Source: Pseudomonadota bacterium (lineage in GTDB: Bacteria; Pseudomonadota; Gammaproteobacteria; Competibacterales; Competibacteraceae). Taken from it: a stretch of 64,000 bases of DNA. Shown in pieces: positions 1-7,526 of the stretch (its first letter is position 1; each line of letters starts with the position of its first letter). The translations under genes and the position numbers were made by a program. The notes under the pieces were generated by a model. It saw only the letters and a program-made list of their open reading frames with translations, did not search any database and was not told where the DNA came from. The stretch is from NCBI GenBank assembly GCA_022709365.1, contig JAKLIY010000010.1, forward strand, positions 44,574 to 108,573, written 5' to 3'.

Positions 1-1207
1 TTTCCGGGTCAATGGTATTGACATAAATCTTGGTGCCGCCCTCAAACCCCGCCGGAGTCGATACCCGCCATTTGATCAGAATACGCCAGGGCATTGGCAC
101 ATCGACATCAGGCGGCTTGTAGTACCACTCTTCATTGCAGGGAATATCCGACCCGGCGGCGGCATGGCAGCCATGCACCAGATCGGACATGCTGCGCAAC
201 TCCTCGGGCGAATGATTCCACGGCTGGCTGCGTTCGCTCTTGGAGAAAATCTCCAGCGTCGGATAGCGATGGCCGAAGCCGGCATAGGCAATGGCGTGAT
301 CATTTTCCGCCACCACCAGATTGCGGTAACTGGCGAAGTTAACTGCCGCCTCGTTGTAAATGTTGGGATTATCCCGCACCCGGTGTAATTCCATCTCGTT
401 CTGGACGCCGCGTTCGTCAATGGCCACCAGTTGCTTGTGCAGGTGATCGAACGACGCCCCCGCCGGTTTCAACCAGTTCTGGAAGACCGCGACATACCGG
501 ACATAGCGGTTATTGATGTACAGATCGCGCAGGGCATCGATAGTGAAACGCAGATATTGATAGTGTTCCTCCGGGGTCAGCGTTCCTGAAGAAGCTAATT
601 GATGGTCATGGGTCGCGCCGTCGATGAGATGGCGTCGGGCGACGATCACTTCATGACCGCCGCCGAAGAAAGCATTAGCGAGTTGCAACCGCTCGTCCAC
701 CGACAACCGGTTGCGGGCGGCTTCATCCAAACCAGAAGCTTTCAAGCGCTGTTCGACGACTTGCAACACATGCTGGCGGCCCGCTTCCGAGGCCAGATAA
801 CTGCACTTGTGCGCTTCCATGGAGTCTGGAATCTGGTAGCCAAAGTTCTTTTGCCAGTAGTCAAAAGAGACGATCTCGAACAGGTTGGGAATGCGCCGGA
901 ATTCAGCCACGGTGTCAAACAGTTCCTCGGCGTGGAGATGGCGCAGGGTGGTGAAACCCTCGCTGGTTTTAACCAGCCGCGCTTTTTCCGGCGGGGTCTC
1001 CAGATAATGCCGGGTGCAGAATGAGCAGTGGGCATCGTGCTGGGCTGGATCGAGCGGCTTGGGGTTGGGTGCGCTGACGCCCAGTGGCCGATTGCCCCGG
1101 CCCGGCACGGTCCATACCTCCGTACCGGTGAACGGGTTGACCTGCTTGATGGTCCCATCGGCCATCCGCATCAGATAATTGGATTCGGGAATAATCTGCG
1201 GCAACAT
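1..1207 (-). CDS. GalT-like DUF4921 family protein (3' end beyond window)
   Basis: The reading frame is open from an ATG at 1207 to the window edge (at least 402 codons), so the C-terminus is missing. The N-terminus reads as a predicted nucleotidyl/uridylyl-transferase-like protein: residues near 19-45 run MADGTIKQVNPFTGTEVW, followed by a Cys-x2-Cys pair (HCSFC) and later an HLHKQ segment that resembles the His-x-His-x-Gln active site of galactose-1-phosphate uridylyltransferases. This matches what I recall of the DUF4921 family; the substrate is unknown. GAGG lies about 10 nt before the start. The same frame stays open upstream of this ATG, so a longer N-terminus is possible, but that stretch is antisense to the macA fragment and not recognisable. 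Family recognition is from memory. Confidence 0.6.
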   Translation of the reverse strand, partial: MLPQIIPESNYLMRMADGTIKQVNPFTGTEVWTVPGRGNRPLGVSAPNPKPLDPAQHDAHCSFCTRHYLETPPEKARLVKTSEGFTTLRHLHAEELFDTVAEFRRIPNLFEIVSFDYWQKNFGYQIPDSMEAHKCSYLASEAGRQHVLQVVEQRLKASGLDEAARNRLSVDERLQLANAFFGGGHEVIVARRHLIDGATHDHQLASSGTLTPEEHYQYLRFTIDALRDLYINNRYVRYVAVFQNWLKPAGASFDHLHKQLVAIDERGVQNEMELHRVRDNPNIYNEAAVNFASYRNLVVAENDHAIAYAGFGHRYPTLEIFSKSERSQPWNHSPEELRSMSDLVHGCHAAAGSDIPCNEEWYYKPPDVDVPMPWRILIKWRVSTPAGFEGGTKIYVNTIDPE

Positions 1208-1367
1208 GCCCGCTATACCTCGCTGCTGCGTCAAAATGAGCCTGTATTGCCTAACTCTAGTCCAGAGTATGCGGGCCTGCCACCAGGCCCCATGACTCAT
1301 CATCCACCGTTCAAGATTGACCGGGTGATCGCGCTCCAGCGCAAGAATCTGATCGCCAGGGAGGAAC

Positions 1368-1694
1368 TTCCAGACCCCGACCCTGTTTCAGATTGCCCAG
1401 GATCTGCGGGCGATGCAGATCGACACCAGCATCGCCGAAGCCGATGTCGGCGTTTTACAACCGGGCATGGCAGTACACTTCACAGTAGACGCCTATCCTG
1501 AGCAACGCTTTCAGGGCCGCATCCGCCAGATTCGCCTGAACCCGACTATCCAGCAGAACGTCGTGACCTACAGCGTGGTGGTCGACGTGGACAACGCCGA
1601 TGGACGGCTGCTGCCGGGCATGACCGCTTACGTCCGCATCACCACTGGCGAACGTAAAAATGTGCTGCGCGCACCGGTGGTGTTCTTGACGTGA
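1368..1694 (+). pseudogene. macA-like efflux adaptor fragment
   Basis: About 109 codons reading FQTPTLFQIAQDLRAMQIDT and onward through a segment ending GERKNVLRAP match the C-terminal part of the beta-barrel/membrane-proximal region of MacA/HlyD-type periplasmic adaptor proteins of ABC tripartite pumps. Upstream of 1368 the homology stops, with no start or N-terminal half, and downstream the frame runs after NVLRAP into five unrelated codons and a stop that belong to the 103-bp repeat at 1675. The gene is therefore broken at both ends. No macB partner is present. Confidence 0.7.
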
Positions 1695-1777
1695 ATACGG
1701 ATATCAATAAAATGCTTACAACACATTGATTATAAATAAACTTAATGAATCTATATCCACGTTTGAAGCACTACCCA
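1675..1777. repeat. 103-bp direct repeat, copy 1
   Basis: This segment recurs at 2569-2671 with about 6 mismatches and no gap, five of them transitions. It starts inside the broken macA frame. Each copy carries an imperfect dyad with GACGTG-type ends near its outer edges and a near-palindromic TTGATTATAAATCAA-like core. Confidence 0.9.
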
Positions 1778-1944
1778 AAAAAAATTAGCGAAACTCCGGT
1801 ATTTTCATCAAACTAGAATATAATTGACATTATCGTAAACTAAGTTTCTTAATGCTTGCTGTTGCAGTGAGTATCAGAGTTTGCGATAGTGTCTAACTCC
1901 TGATTTGACAACTTATTGATAAGCACCAACTGGTGGAGGCTAGC

Positions 1945-2559
1945 ATGAAAGCTAAAATCATTAGCTTATTTTTTACGGTCTGTGTGATGTTTGTTACTTT
2001 ATTCGCAATTCCTCAGGCTGCCATGGCTCAGGCTGTAACGGATAACATCCTAACAGTTGAAGAGCCTCTTCCTAACGGTACTTATTCCGGCGTTGCCAAC
2101 TTGCGGGGTTGGGCAGTATCAATCAACGGAATCGAGCATATTGAGCTTCTTGTTGACGGCACATTTAAGACTAATATTCCGTCTGGAGGGTTAAGAACAG
2201 ATGTAGGTGATTCTTTTCCAACTTACCCCGCCTCAGATAAATCCGGTTTCTCAATGGCTTATAACTATTCAGACCTTTCTCCTGGTCAGCACACCTTTAC
2301 CCTCCGAGCCGTTGATAATCGCGGCAACGCCACGGCAAAGACCATTGCAGTGTTCACCACGCATTTTGACGTTCCCGGTAATTTTTTAGCTGATCCAGAA
2401 AAGGTCAGTCTGCGAGGTGCTACTTTTAGTCTTGGGACCAACAACGATAGGTCATTATTTATCAGAAATATGACGGTAGATGGTAAGACTTATACGATCC
2501 TTTTGGATTGGAGTACTCCTTCTCAAGGATTTTCCATTACGCAGATCTCTAGCCCTTAG
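1945..2559 (+). CDS. Secreted Ig-like domain protein between direct repeats
   Basis: A 204-aa protein with a clear Sec signal peptide (MKAK then a hydrophobic stretch ending near AAMAQA). The mature part has the pattern GVANLRGWAVS, ELLVDG, SGFSMAYNYSDL and HTFTLRAVDNRGN, typical of bacterial Ig-like beta-sandwich modules in exported proteins; the function is unknown. I chose the ATG at 1945 because GGAGG sits 5 nt upstream (1935-1939); a GTG at 1933 would place the ribosome site inside the gene. A possible promoter is TTGACA at 1824 with a weak -10 about 18 nt later. The gene is more AT-rich than its neighbours and is bracketed by the 103-bp repeats, suggesting acquisition as a unit. Confidence 0.7.
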   Translation: MKAKIISLFFTVCVMFVTLFAIPQAAMAQAVTDNILTVEEPLPNGTYSGVANLRGWAVSINGIEHIELLVDGTFKTNIPSGGLRTDVGDSFPTYPASDKSGFSMAYNYSDLSPGQHTFTLRAVDNRGNATAKTIAVFTTHFDVPGNFLADPEKVSLRGATFSLGTNNDRSLFIRNMTVDGKTYTILLDWSTPSQGFSITQISSP

Positions 2560-2568
2560 TTGCCAATT

Positions 2569-2671
2569 CGGTGGTGTTCTTGACGTGGACATGGATATCA
2601 ATAAAATGCTTACAACACATTGATTATAAATCAACTTGATGAATCTATATCCACGTCTGAAGCACTACCCA
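2569..2671. repeat. 103-bp direct repeat, copy 2
   Basis: Second copy of the element at 1675-1777. Here the dyad is clearest: GACGTGGA at 2582-2589 pairs with TCCACGTC at 2650-2657, enclosing a further near-palindrome, so a single strand could fold into a long hairpin of about 75 nt. Confidence 0.9.
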
Positions 2672-2775
2672 CGATCTTTACTGCAAACCAGCGAGTGATT
2701 CAGGAAGCCAAGACAGCTCATCGGCTCAGGCTGCGTTAGCGCCTTGCCGAGGTTCCACGGTTCCTGGACAACTGC

Positions 2776-3381
2776 TCAGCCCGAACTGCCCACTACATCA
2801 CTGTCACCGAAATACTCCGTCGTATAGCGCTCCACCCGCAATTCCGGCGACCAGAAATCCAGCGGCAATCCCGCCTTCTGCTTGAGTTGCGCCAAGAATA
2901 CATAGGGATCCGTCAGATGCTTCCACACCGACGGCAGGAAGGTCCCCCGATGATGGCGAAAATGCAGAATCAGCCCATCCTCGCCGGGCCGCAACTGCGC
3001 CAGCAATTCGTCCTCGGAAGCAAAATGCAGCGGCTCTGGCGGCGACAGCACCGAAATATGAACGTCCAGCGCCGGAAATTCCTCCATGCGCACTTCTGGG
3101 AAGCGCGGATCCTCGAACGCCGCCGCGTAAGCGTGTACCGCAGCATCCTGAACCAGCGGTTGATAGGCGGCCAGCGCGCCGATACAACCCCGCAACTGAC
3201 CACTCTTCTCCAAGGTGACAAAGGTTGCCCGCAGCACACGGAGGGGTTCTGAATAGTTGCCCGGATTGACGTCCAGCGGCTGGCGATGGCGCAGGCCGTG
3301 CTGAATCGAAGCGCGGGCGACTTCAAGCAACGTCGCCCGGTTCTCCGGTGACAGCGAATTAGTGGAAGGCATAAGCACCAT
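2776..3381 (-). CDS. amrA: AmmeMemoRadiSam system protein A (AMMECR1 domain)
   Basis: A 201-aa AMMECR1-domain protein with the family hallmark LRGCIG at residues 63-68 and the later segments GEDGLIL, TFLPSVW and FLAQLKQKAG. The biochemical role of AMMECR1 is not established; it co-occurs with a MEMO-like protein and a radical SAM enzyme, and all three are here. Its start overlaps the end of amrB by 23 bp (or 14 if the second Met is used), so the two are translationally coupled on the minus strand. Identification is firm, function unknown. Confidence 0.9.
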   Translation of the reverse strand: MVLMPSTNSLSPENRATLLEVARASIQHGLRHRQPLDVNPGNYSEPLRVLRATFVTLEKSGQLRGCIGALAAYQPLVQDAAVHAYAAAFEDPRFPEVRMEEFPALDVHISVLSPPEPLHFASEDELLAQLRPGEDGLILHFRHHRGTFLPSVWKHLTDPYVFLAQLKQKAGLPLDFWSPELRVERYTTEYFGDSDVVGSSG

Positions 3382-4147
3382 ACCCCACGACTTGATCGCG
3401 TGTCCCGGCGGTATCGCCGGAATTGCGCAGATCGAGGGTTTCGCACCGCAAACCCTTGCGCCGCGCTACCCAGAGCAGGCCATTGACCGGATTGCGCCCA
3501 CAGGCCTGTTCATAGCCGATGTCCTCGAAGCGCAGGTTTTCAATGGCGCTGGAGGTTTCGCGATCCATGGCGCGGGCAGTCTGATAGTCGTGATAATGGC
3601 TGAGATCGGAACTGATGACGATCAGCGTTTCCGGGCCGCCCCACAAGGCTTCCAGCACGGCCCCTACCTGGGACGGGCGGGCGTCGCCGACCACCAATGG
3701 CGCGAGCTTGAAGGCGCCCAGCACTTCCTGCAGGAACGGCAGATGCACTTCCAGACTGTGTTCTTGGGCATGGGCTTGCTCCAGGAAGCCAACTTCCGGC
3801 AATTGCCGAACCTGTTCGACCGCTTCCTGGTCTATGGGAATCACGCCCAACGGCGTAGCAAACGCGGTCATGCTGCTGACGGCGATGCCCCGGAAACCGA
3901 CCCGGTGGCTCGGTCCCAGCAGCACCACGCGGGTAATCAGGTCGCGCACCGCGCTCAACCGCGCATAAGCGGATGCGGCAATCGGGCCAGAGTAGATATA
4001 GCCGGCGTGCGGGGCAATAATCGCCTTGGGCGGCGGCTCCGCCGGAACTGGAACTTGGTTGAGAAAAGTCTGCACTTGTGAATGCAGTTCGGCGGCGCTC
4101 GCCGGATAGAACATGCCCGCTACGGCAGGTGTGCGTGTAGTTTGCAT
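3359..4147 (-). CDS. amrB: AmmeMemoRadiSam system protein B (MEMO-like)
   Basis: A 262-aa protein of the MEMO1 family, structurally related to LigB-type extradiol dioxygenases. Conserved segments are AVAGMFYPA, IIAPHAGYIYSG (His 47), LLGPSH (79-82) and EHSLEVHLPFLQ. The start is the ATG at 4147, which has GGGAGG about 7 nt upstream; an earlier in-frame Met at 4186 lacks such a site. It is the first gene of the amrB-amrA unit and is divergent from amrS. The actual substrate is not known. Confidence 0.9.
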   Translation of the reverse strand: MQTTRTPAVAGMFYPASAAELHSQVQTFLNQVPVPAEPPPKAIIAPHAGYIYSGPIAASAYARLSAVRDLITRVVLLGPSHRVGFRGIAVSSMTAFATPLGVIPIDQEAVEQVRQLPEVGFLEQAHAQEHSLEVHLPFLQEVLGAFKLAPLVVGDARPSQVGAVLEALWGGPETLIVISSDLSHYHDYQTARAMDRETSSAIENLRFEDIGYEQACGRNPVNGLLWVARRKGLRCETLDLRNSGDTAGTRDQVVGYGAYAFH

Positions 4148-4319
4148 AACGACGCCCTCCCGGTTTAGTGTGCCAACGTCGATCATCAGCGCACAGGATG
4201 ATTGGCGAATTTATCATCTAAAGTATAGAGCGTTATTCAAGCAGAAAAGATCAAACCCTATGAACCGCTAGGTTTCCACTGGCGGAATAACGACGAGAGC
4301 CTTTGCTCATGAGGCCGCC

Positions 4320-5444
4320 ATGACGATTAAAACCACCATTCCACCAATGCCTGCTTCTACCATTCCGGAGTTCTTTCCGACCCAATACTGGCATATTCTC
4401 GACGATGGCCGAGTGCAATGCGATGTTTGTCCGCGCTATTGCAAGCTGCACGAAGGCCAGCAGGGCCTGTGCTTTGTGCGCGGCAACCATGATAGCCAAA
4501 TCAGGTTGACCAGTTACGGACGCTCCAGCGGATTCTGCATCGATCCCATTGAGAAGAAGCCGCTCAATCACTTTTTGCCGGGAACGCCCGTGTTGTCCTT
4601 CGGCACCGCTGGCTGCAACCTGGCCTGCAAGTTTTGCCAGAACTGGGATATGAGCAAGTCCCGCGAGATGGATACCCTGGCTGATGAAGCTTCGCCGGCC
4701 AAATTGGCGCGGGTTGCTCACGAACTGGGCTGCCGCAGCATCGCCTATACCTACAACGACCCGGTGATTTTCATGGAGTACGCGATGGACACTGCCATCG
4801 CTTGCCGGGAGTACGGCATTCAGTCGGTGGCGGTTACTGCGGGCTATCTGTGCGAAGAGCCGCGCCGCGAATTCTTCAAATACATGGATGCCGCCAATGT
4901 CGATTTGAAAGCGTTCACCGAAGATTTCTACTGGAAAATCTGCGGCGGCCACCTGCAACCGGTGCTGGATACCCTGATTTATCTCAAGCGGGAAACCCAG
5001 GTCTGGTTTGAGATCACGACGCTGCTGATTCCCGGCGAGAACGATTCTGATGCGGAACTGGAGGCGCTGACCCAGTGGGTGATGGAAAACCTCGGGCCGG
5101 ATGTGCCGCTCCATTTCACCGCCTTCCATCCCGACTGGAAGATGATGAACCACTCGCCGACGCCGCCTTCCACCCTGAGTCGGGCGCGGCGCATCGCCAT
5201 GAAAAACGGTGTTCGCTACGCCTACACCGGCAATGTCCACGACGAAAAGGGCGACAGCACCTATTGCCATCAATGCGGCCACAAGTTGATTGGCCGTGAC
5301 TGGTACACGCTCGGCGTCTGGAACCTGACGGCGGAGGGCCGATGCAATGCTTGCGGTACGCCTTGCGCCGGTGTGTTTGAGGCCGAACCGGGAACCTGGG
5401 GCGCACGGCGGCGGCCGGTACGGTTGCGGCAATATGCAGATTGA
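4320..5444 (+). CDS. amrS: AmmeMemoRadiSam system radical SAM enzyme
   Basis: A 374-aa radical SAM protein. The iron-sulfur motif Cys-x3-Cys-x2-Cys is at residues 99, 103 and 106 (CNLACKFC). An N-terminal Cys cluster (CDVCPRYCKLHEGQQGLC) and a C-terminal pair of Cys-x2-Cys sites (CHQCGHK, CNACG) are also present, as in the AmmeMemoRadiSam radical SAM family related to PflA. GAGG lies 6 nt before the ATG. It is divergent from amrB across 172 bp and 6 bp upstream of rlmJ, with which it may be co-transcribed. The reaction is unknown. Confidence 0.92.
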   Translation: MTIKTTIPPMPASTIPEFFPTQYWHILDDGRVQCDVCPRYCKLHEGQQGLCFVRGNHDSQIRLTSYGRSSGFCIDPIEKKPLNHFLPGTPVLSFGTAGCNLACKFCQNWDMSKSREMDTLADEASPAKLARVAHELGCRSIAYTYNDPVIFMEYAMDTAIACREYGIQSVAVTAGYLCEEPRREFFKYMDAANVDLKAFTEDFYWKICGGHLQPVLDTLIYLKRETQVWFEITTLLIPGENDSDAELEALTQWVMENLGPDVPLHFTAFHPDWKMMNHSPTPPSTLSRARRIAMKNGVRYAYTGNVHDEKGDSTYCHQCGHKLIGRDWYTLGVWNLTAEGRCNACGTPCAGVFEAEPGTWGARRRPVRLRQYAD

Positions 5445-5450
5445 GCCGAT

Positions 5451-6296
5451 ATGCTGAGCTACCGCCATGCTTTCCATGCCGGCAATTTCGCTGACGTATT
5501 CAAACATGTCCTGCTGATCCAGCTCATCCGCGCCCTGCAATGCAAGGACAAACCATTCCGGGTCTTCGACACCCATGCCGGGGCGGGGCGCTACGATCTG
5601 CATTCCGCGCCCGCCCGCAAAAATCGGGAATATCAGAACGGCATCGGCCAGTTGTGGGATCAATCGGCATTGGGGCCGGAATTGCGCGAGTATCGGGAAC
5701 AAGTGCGGGTGTTGAACCCGGATGGCGCATTGCGGGAATATCCTGGCTCGCCGCGCCTGATCCGCACCCTGTTGCGACCGGAAGACCGGTTGACGCTGAT
5801 TGAACTGCACCCTGGCGACTATCCGGCGCTCAAAGCCGAATTCACTGGCGACCGGCAAGTCGCGGTGCATCATGCCGACGGCTACGCCAGCCTGAAGGCG
5901 TTTTTACCCCCCCCGGAACGGCGCGGACTGGTGTTTATCGATCCGGCTTTTGAACTGCGGAATGAATTTGACCGATTGGTCGAGGCGGTGCAGACGATGC
6001 ACTGGCGCTGGGCGACGGGAATGGCCGCGATCTGGTATCCGATCCTCGACCGTGCGCCCAGCTTGCGCTTTCAGCGGAATCTGCAACAACTGGGAATTCC
6101 GGCGATCCTGTGCGCGGAGTTGGGACTCTATCCCTATGATCAACCCGTCGGTCTGCATGGCTGCGGGATGATCGTCATCAACCCGCCTTGGAAACTGGAT
6201 GAAACGCTTAACCGGCTGTTGCCGGAGTTGCTGGCGGCCTTACGAACCGGCGAACCGGGTCAAATCCGGCTGGAGTGGCTGATGCCGGCGAATTGA
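5451..6296 (+). CDS. rlmJ: 23S rRNA adenine-2030 N6-methyltransferase
   Basis: A 281-aa protein, full family length, starting MLSYRHAFHAGNFADVFKH as in RlmJ, which methylates A2030 of 23S rRNA using SAM. The SAM-binding segment FDTHAGAGRYDL is at residues 39-50. The catalytic motif IV, usually DPPY/F-E, reads DPAFE at residues 164-168: the catalytic Asp 164 is kept but Pro-Tyr is replaced by Ala-Phe. The gene follows amrS at 6 bp. Confidence 0.92.
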   Translation: MLSYRHAFHAGNFADVFKHVLLIQLIRALQCKDKPFRVFDTHAGAGRYDLHSAPARKNREYQNGIGQLWDQSALGPELREYREQVRVLNPDGALREYPGSPRLIRTLLRPEDRLTLIELHPGDYPALKAEFTGDRQVAVHHADGYASLKAFLPPPERRGLVFIDPAFELRNEFDRLVEAVQTMHWRWATGMAAIWYPILDRAPSLRFQRNLQQLGIPAILCAELGLYPYDQPVGLHGCGMIVINPPWKLDETLNRLLPELLAALRTGEPGQIRLEWLMPAN

Positions 6297-6301
6297 CTGT
6301 C

Positions 6302-6523
6302 TTACGCTGACGGAAGGGGTGGATACAGCGTTTCCAGCGCTTCCGGCTCCACCCGAATAACCTCGATATCCCCTTTGCGGGTGAAATTCCAGCCGTGCGC
6401 ATGTTGCGTCCCGAAGATGGCGTAGGACAGGATGGAATAGCCGCGCAGGCCGATTCGATCCGCAATCTTCATCGTGCTGCTGGCCCGGTCCAGGGCCTTG
6501 CTTTGAATACCGTTCCCGTTCAT
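6302..6523 (-). CDS. Small hypothetical protein (73 aa)
   Basis: Unrecognised small protein, start chosen at the ATG at 6523 because GGAGAG sits 6 nt upstream; an ATG one codon pair earlier directly abuts that site. The sequence (MNGNGIQSKALDRASSTMKI and a C-terminal segment with GWNFTRKGDIEVIRVEPE) is soluble and has no signal or membrane segment. It is convergent with rlmJ, whose stop is 5 bp away. Coding status rests on a good ribosome site and protein-like composition. Confidence 0.5.
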   Translation of the reverse strand: MNGNGIQSKALDRASSTMKIADRIGLRGYSILSYAIFGTQHAHGWNFTRKGDIEVIRVEPEALETLYPPLPSA

Positions 6524-6688
6524 AGCCATCTCTCCAAGTCGTGAACCCTGATCGGCGATCAAGATGTATAAGGATTATCGGCGGCGGTGATCGAGTCTGT
6601 AGATACAAGGTGGTTCACCGTAACCCCGATATCGCCACCGCCGTTCCAAGTCTGACCAGAGATTTTCAGCAAGTTTCACGCCACAAAT

Positions 6689-7213
6689 TTACTTATCGCC
6701 AGGCAATGGTTCGAGGGCTTGCTGCGGCGGGACGGTGAACTGGTGGGTGGCCCGCCATTCCTTGACTTTCTTCTCGGCTTCAGCAATTTGCGCCGGGGTC
6801 ATCTTGGCCGCGATCTCCCGTTTGGCTTGAGGTCCCTGACTGTCGCCCTGGCTGTCCGCCATCGCATACCAGAAATAGGCTTGCACCAAGTCTGCCGGCT
6901 GGCCTTCGCCCTCCGCGTACATGATGCCCAAATTGATTTGCGCCTGCGACAGGCCCTGTTCAGCCGCCTTGCGATACCATTCGATTGCTTTTTGGTCATC
7001 CATCGGCACACCGTGTCCGTTGTCGTACAGGACGCCCAGGTTGAACTGGGCAAAAGCGAATCCCTGCTCGGCCAGTGGCCGAACAATCGCCAACTCCGTC
7101 GCATAATCGCCGCGTTCGTGGGCCGTTCTGGCCCGATCCCAGTCGCCCTCGGCCCAAACTGGTGCGGCGCACAGCAGGCTGCCCGCTAGCCACAGAAATA
7201 ACAGTTTTCTCAT
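6689..7213 (-). CDS. Exported Sel1-repeat protein
   Basis: A 174-aa protein with a Sec signal peptide (MRKLLFLWLAGSLLCAAPVWA) followed by Sel1-like helical repeats: AFAQFNLGVLYDNGHGVPMD-type and LSQAQINLGIMYAEGEG-type units, each about 36 residues. Such repeats serve as protein-protein scaffolds; a periplasmic role is likely. A longer in-frame ORF upstream to 7705 is antisense to or inside other genes and not protein-like. The gene follows the RMF-like ORF and msbA on the same strand. Confidence 0.8.
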   Translation of the reverse strand: MRKLLFLWLAGSLLCAAPVWAEGDWDRARTAHERGDYATELAIVRPLAEQGFAFAQFNLGVLYDNGHGVPMDDQKAIEWYRKAAEQGLSQAQINLGIMYAEGEGQPADLVQAYFWYAMADSQGDSQGPQAKREIAAKMTPAQIAEAEKKVKEWRATHQFTVPPQQALEPLPGDK

Positions 7214-7256
7214 CAGTAAATGCTCAGTCGATGGAGGTGGGAGACAACGGAATGGC

Positions 7257-7454
7257 TCAGGCCCAACGCAGATCGTCGCTATTGTTCCAGGCGCGGGCCA
7301 GAGAAGCCCATCCCGCCATCCAGGCGTGGTAAAGGTGGCTGTTGGGGACGTAAGGATTGCGATCCTCGCCCCGACTGGCCGCTTCGACGCCTTGCCGGAA
7401 GGCTTGACGCAAGAGCGGGGCCAGTTTTCTGGAAACGTCGATAGTACTGCGCAT
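7257..7454 (-). CDS. RMF-like small protein (ribosome modulation factor family candidate)
   Basis: A 65-aa ORF. Its core pattern, Ala-x3-Gly-x2-Ala-x3-Gly followed by NPYVP, then Trp-x2-Gly-Trp (WMAGW) and a downstream Ala, matches the signature of ribosome modulation factor (RMF), which dimerises 70S ribosomes into inactive 100S particles in stationary phase. It is slightly longer than E. coli RMF (55 aa). The ribosome site is weak and it sits between msbA and the Sel1 gene on the same strand. An overlapping 81-aa frame looks less protein-like. Confidence 0.5.
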   Translation of the reverse strand: MRSTIDVSRKLAPLLRQAFRQGVEAASRGEDRNPYVPNSHLYHAWMAGWASLARAWNNSDDLRWA

Positions 7455-7526
7455 AAGCTGAATGAATGAACCACGCCAAATTTTGAAACCGTTGAAATAA
7501 ACGGTGTTGCGTATTTGACATCATTT

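Noticed and set aside
1028..1501. 157-aa plus-strand ORF
   Set aside because: Overlaps the GalT-like gene in antisense and the macA fragment in a different frame; not protein-like.
4251..5873. 540-aa minus-strand ORF
   Set aside because: Antisense shadow of amrS and rlmJ, both of which have clear family motifs on the plus strand; its protein has no recognisable features.
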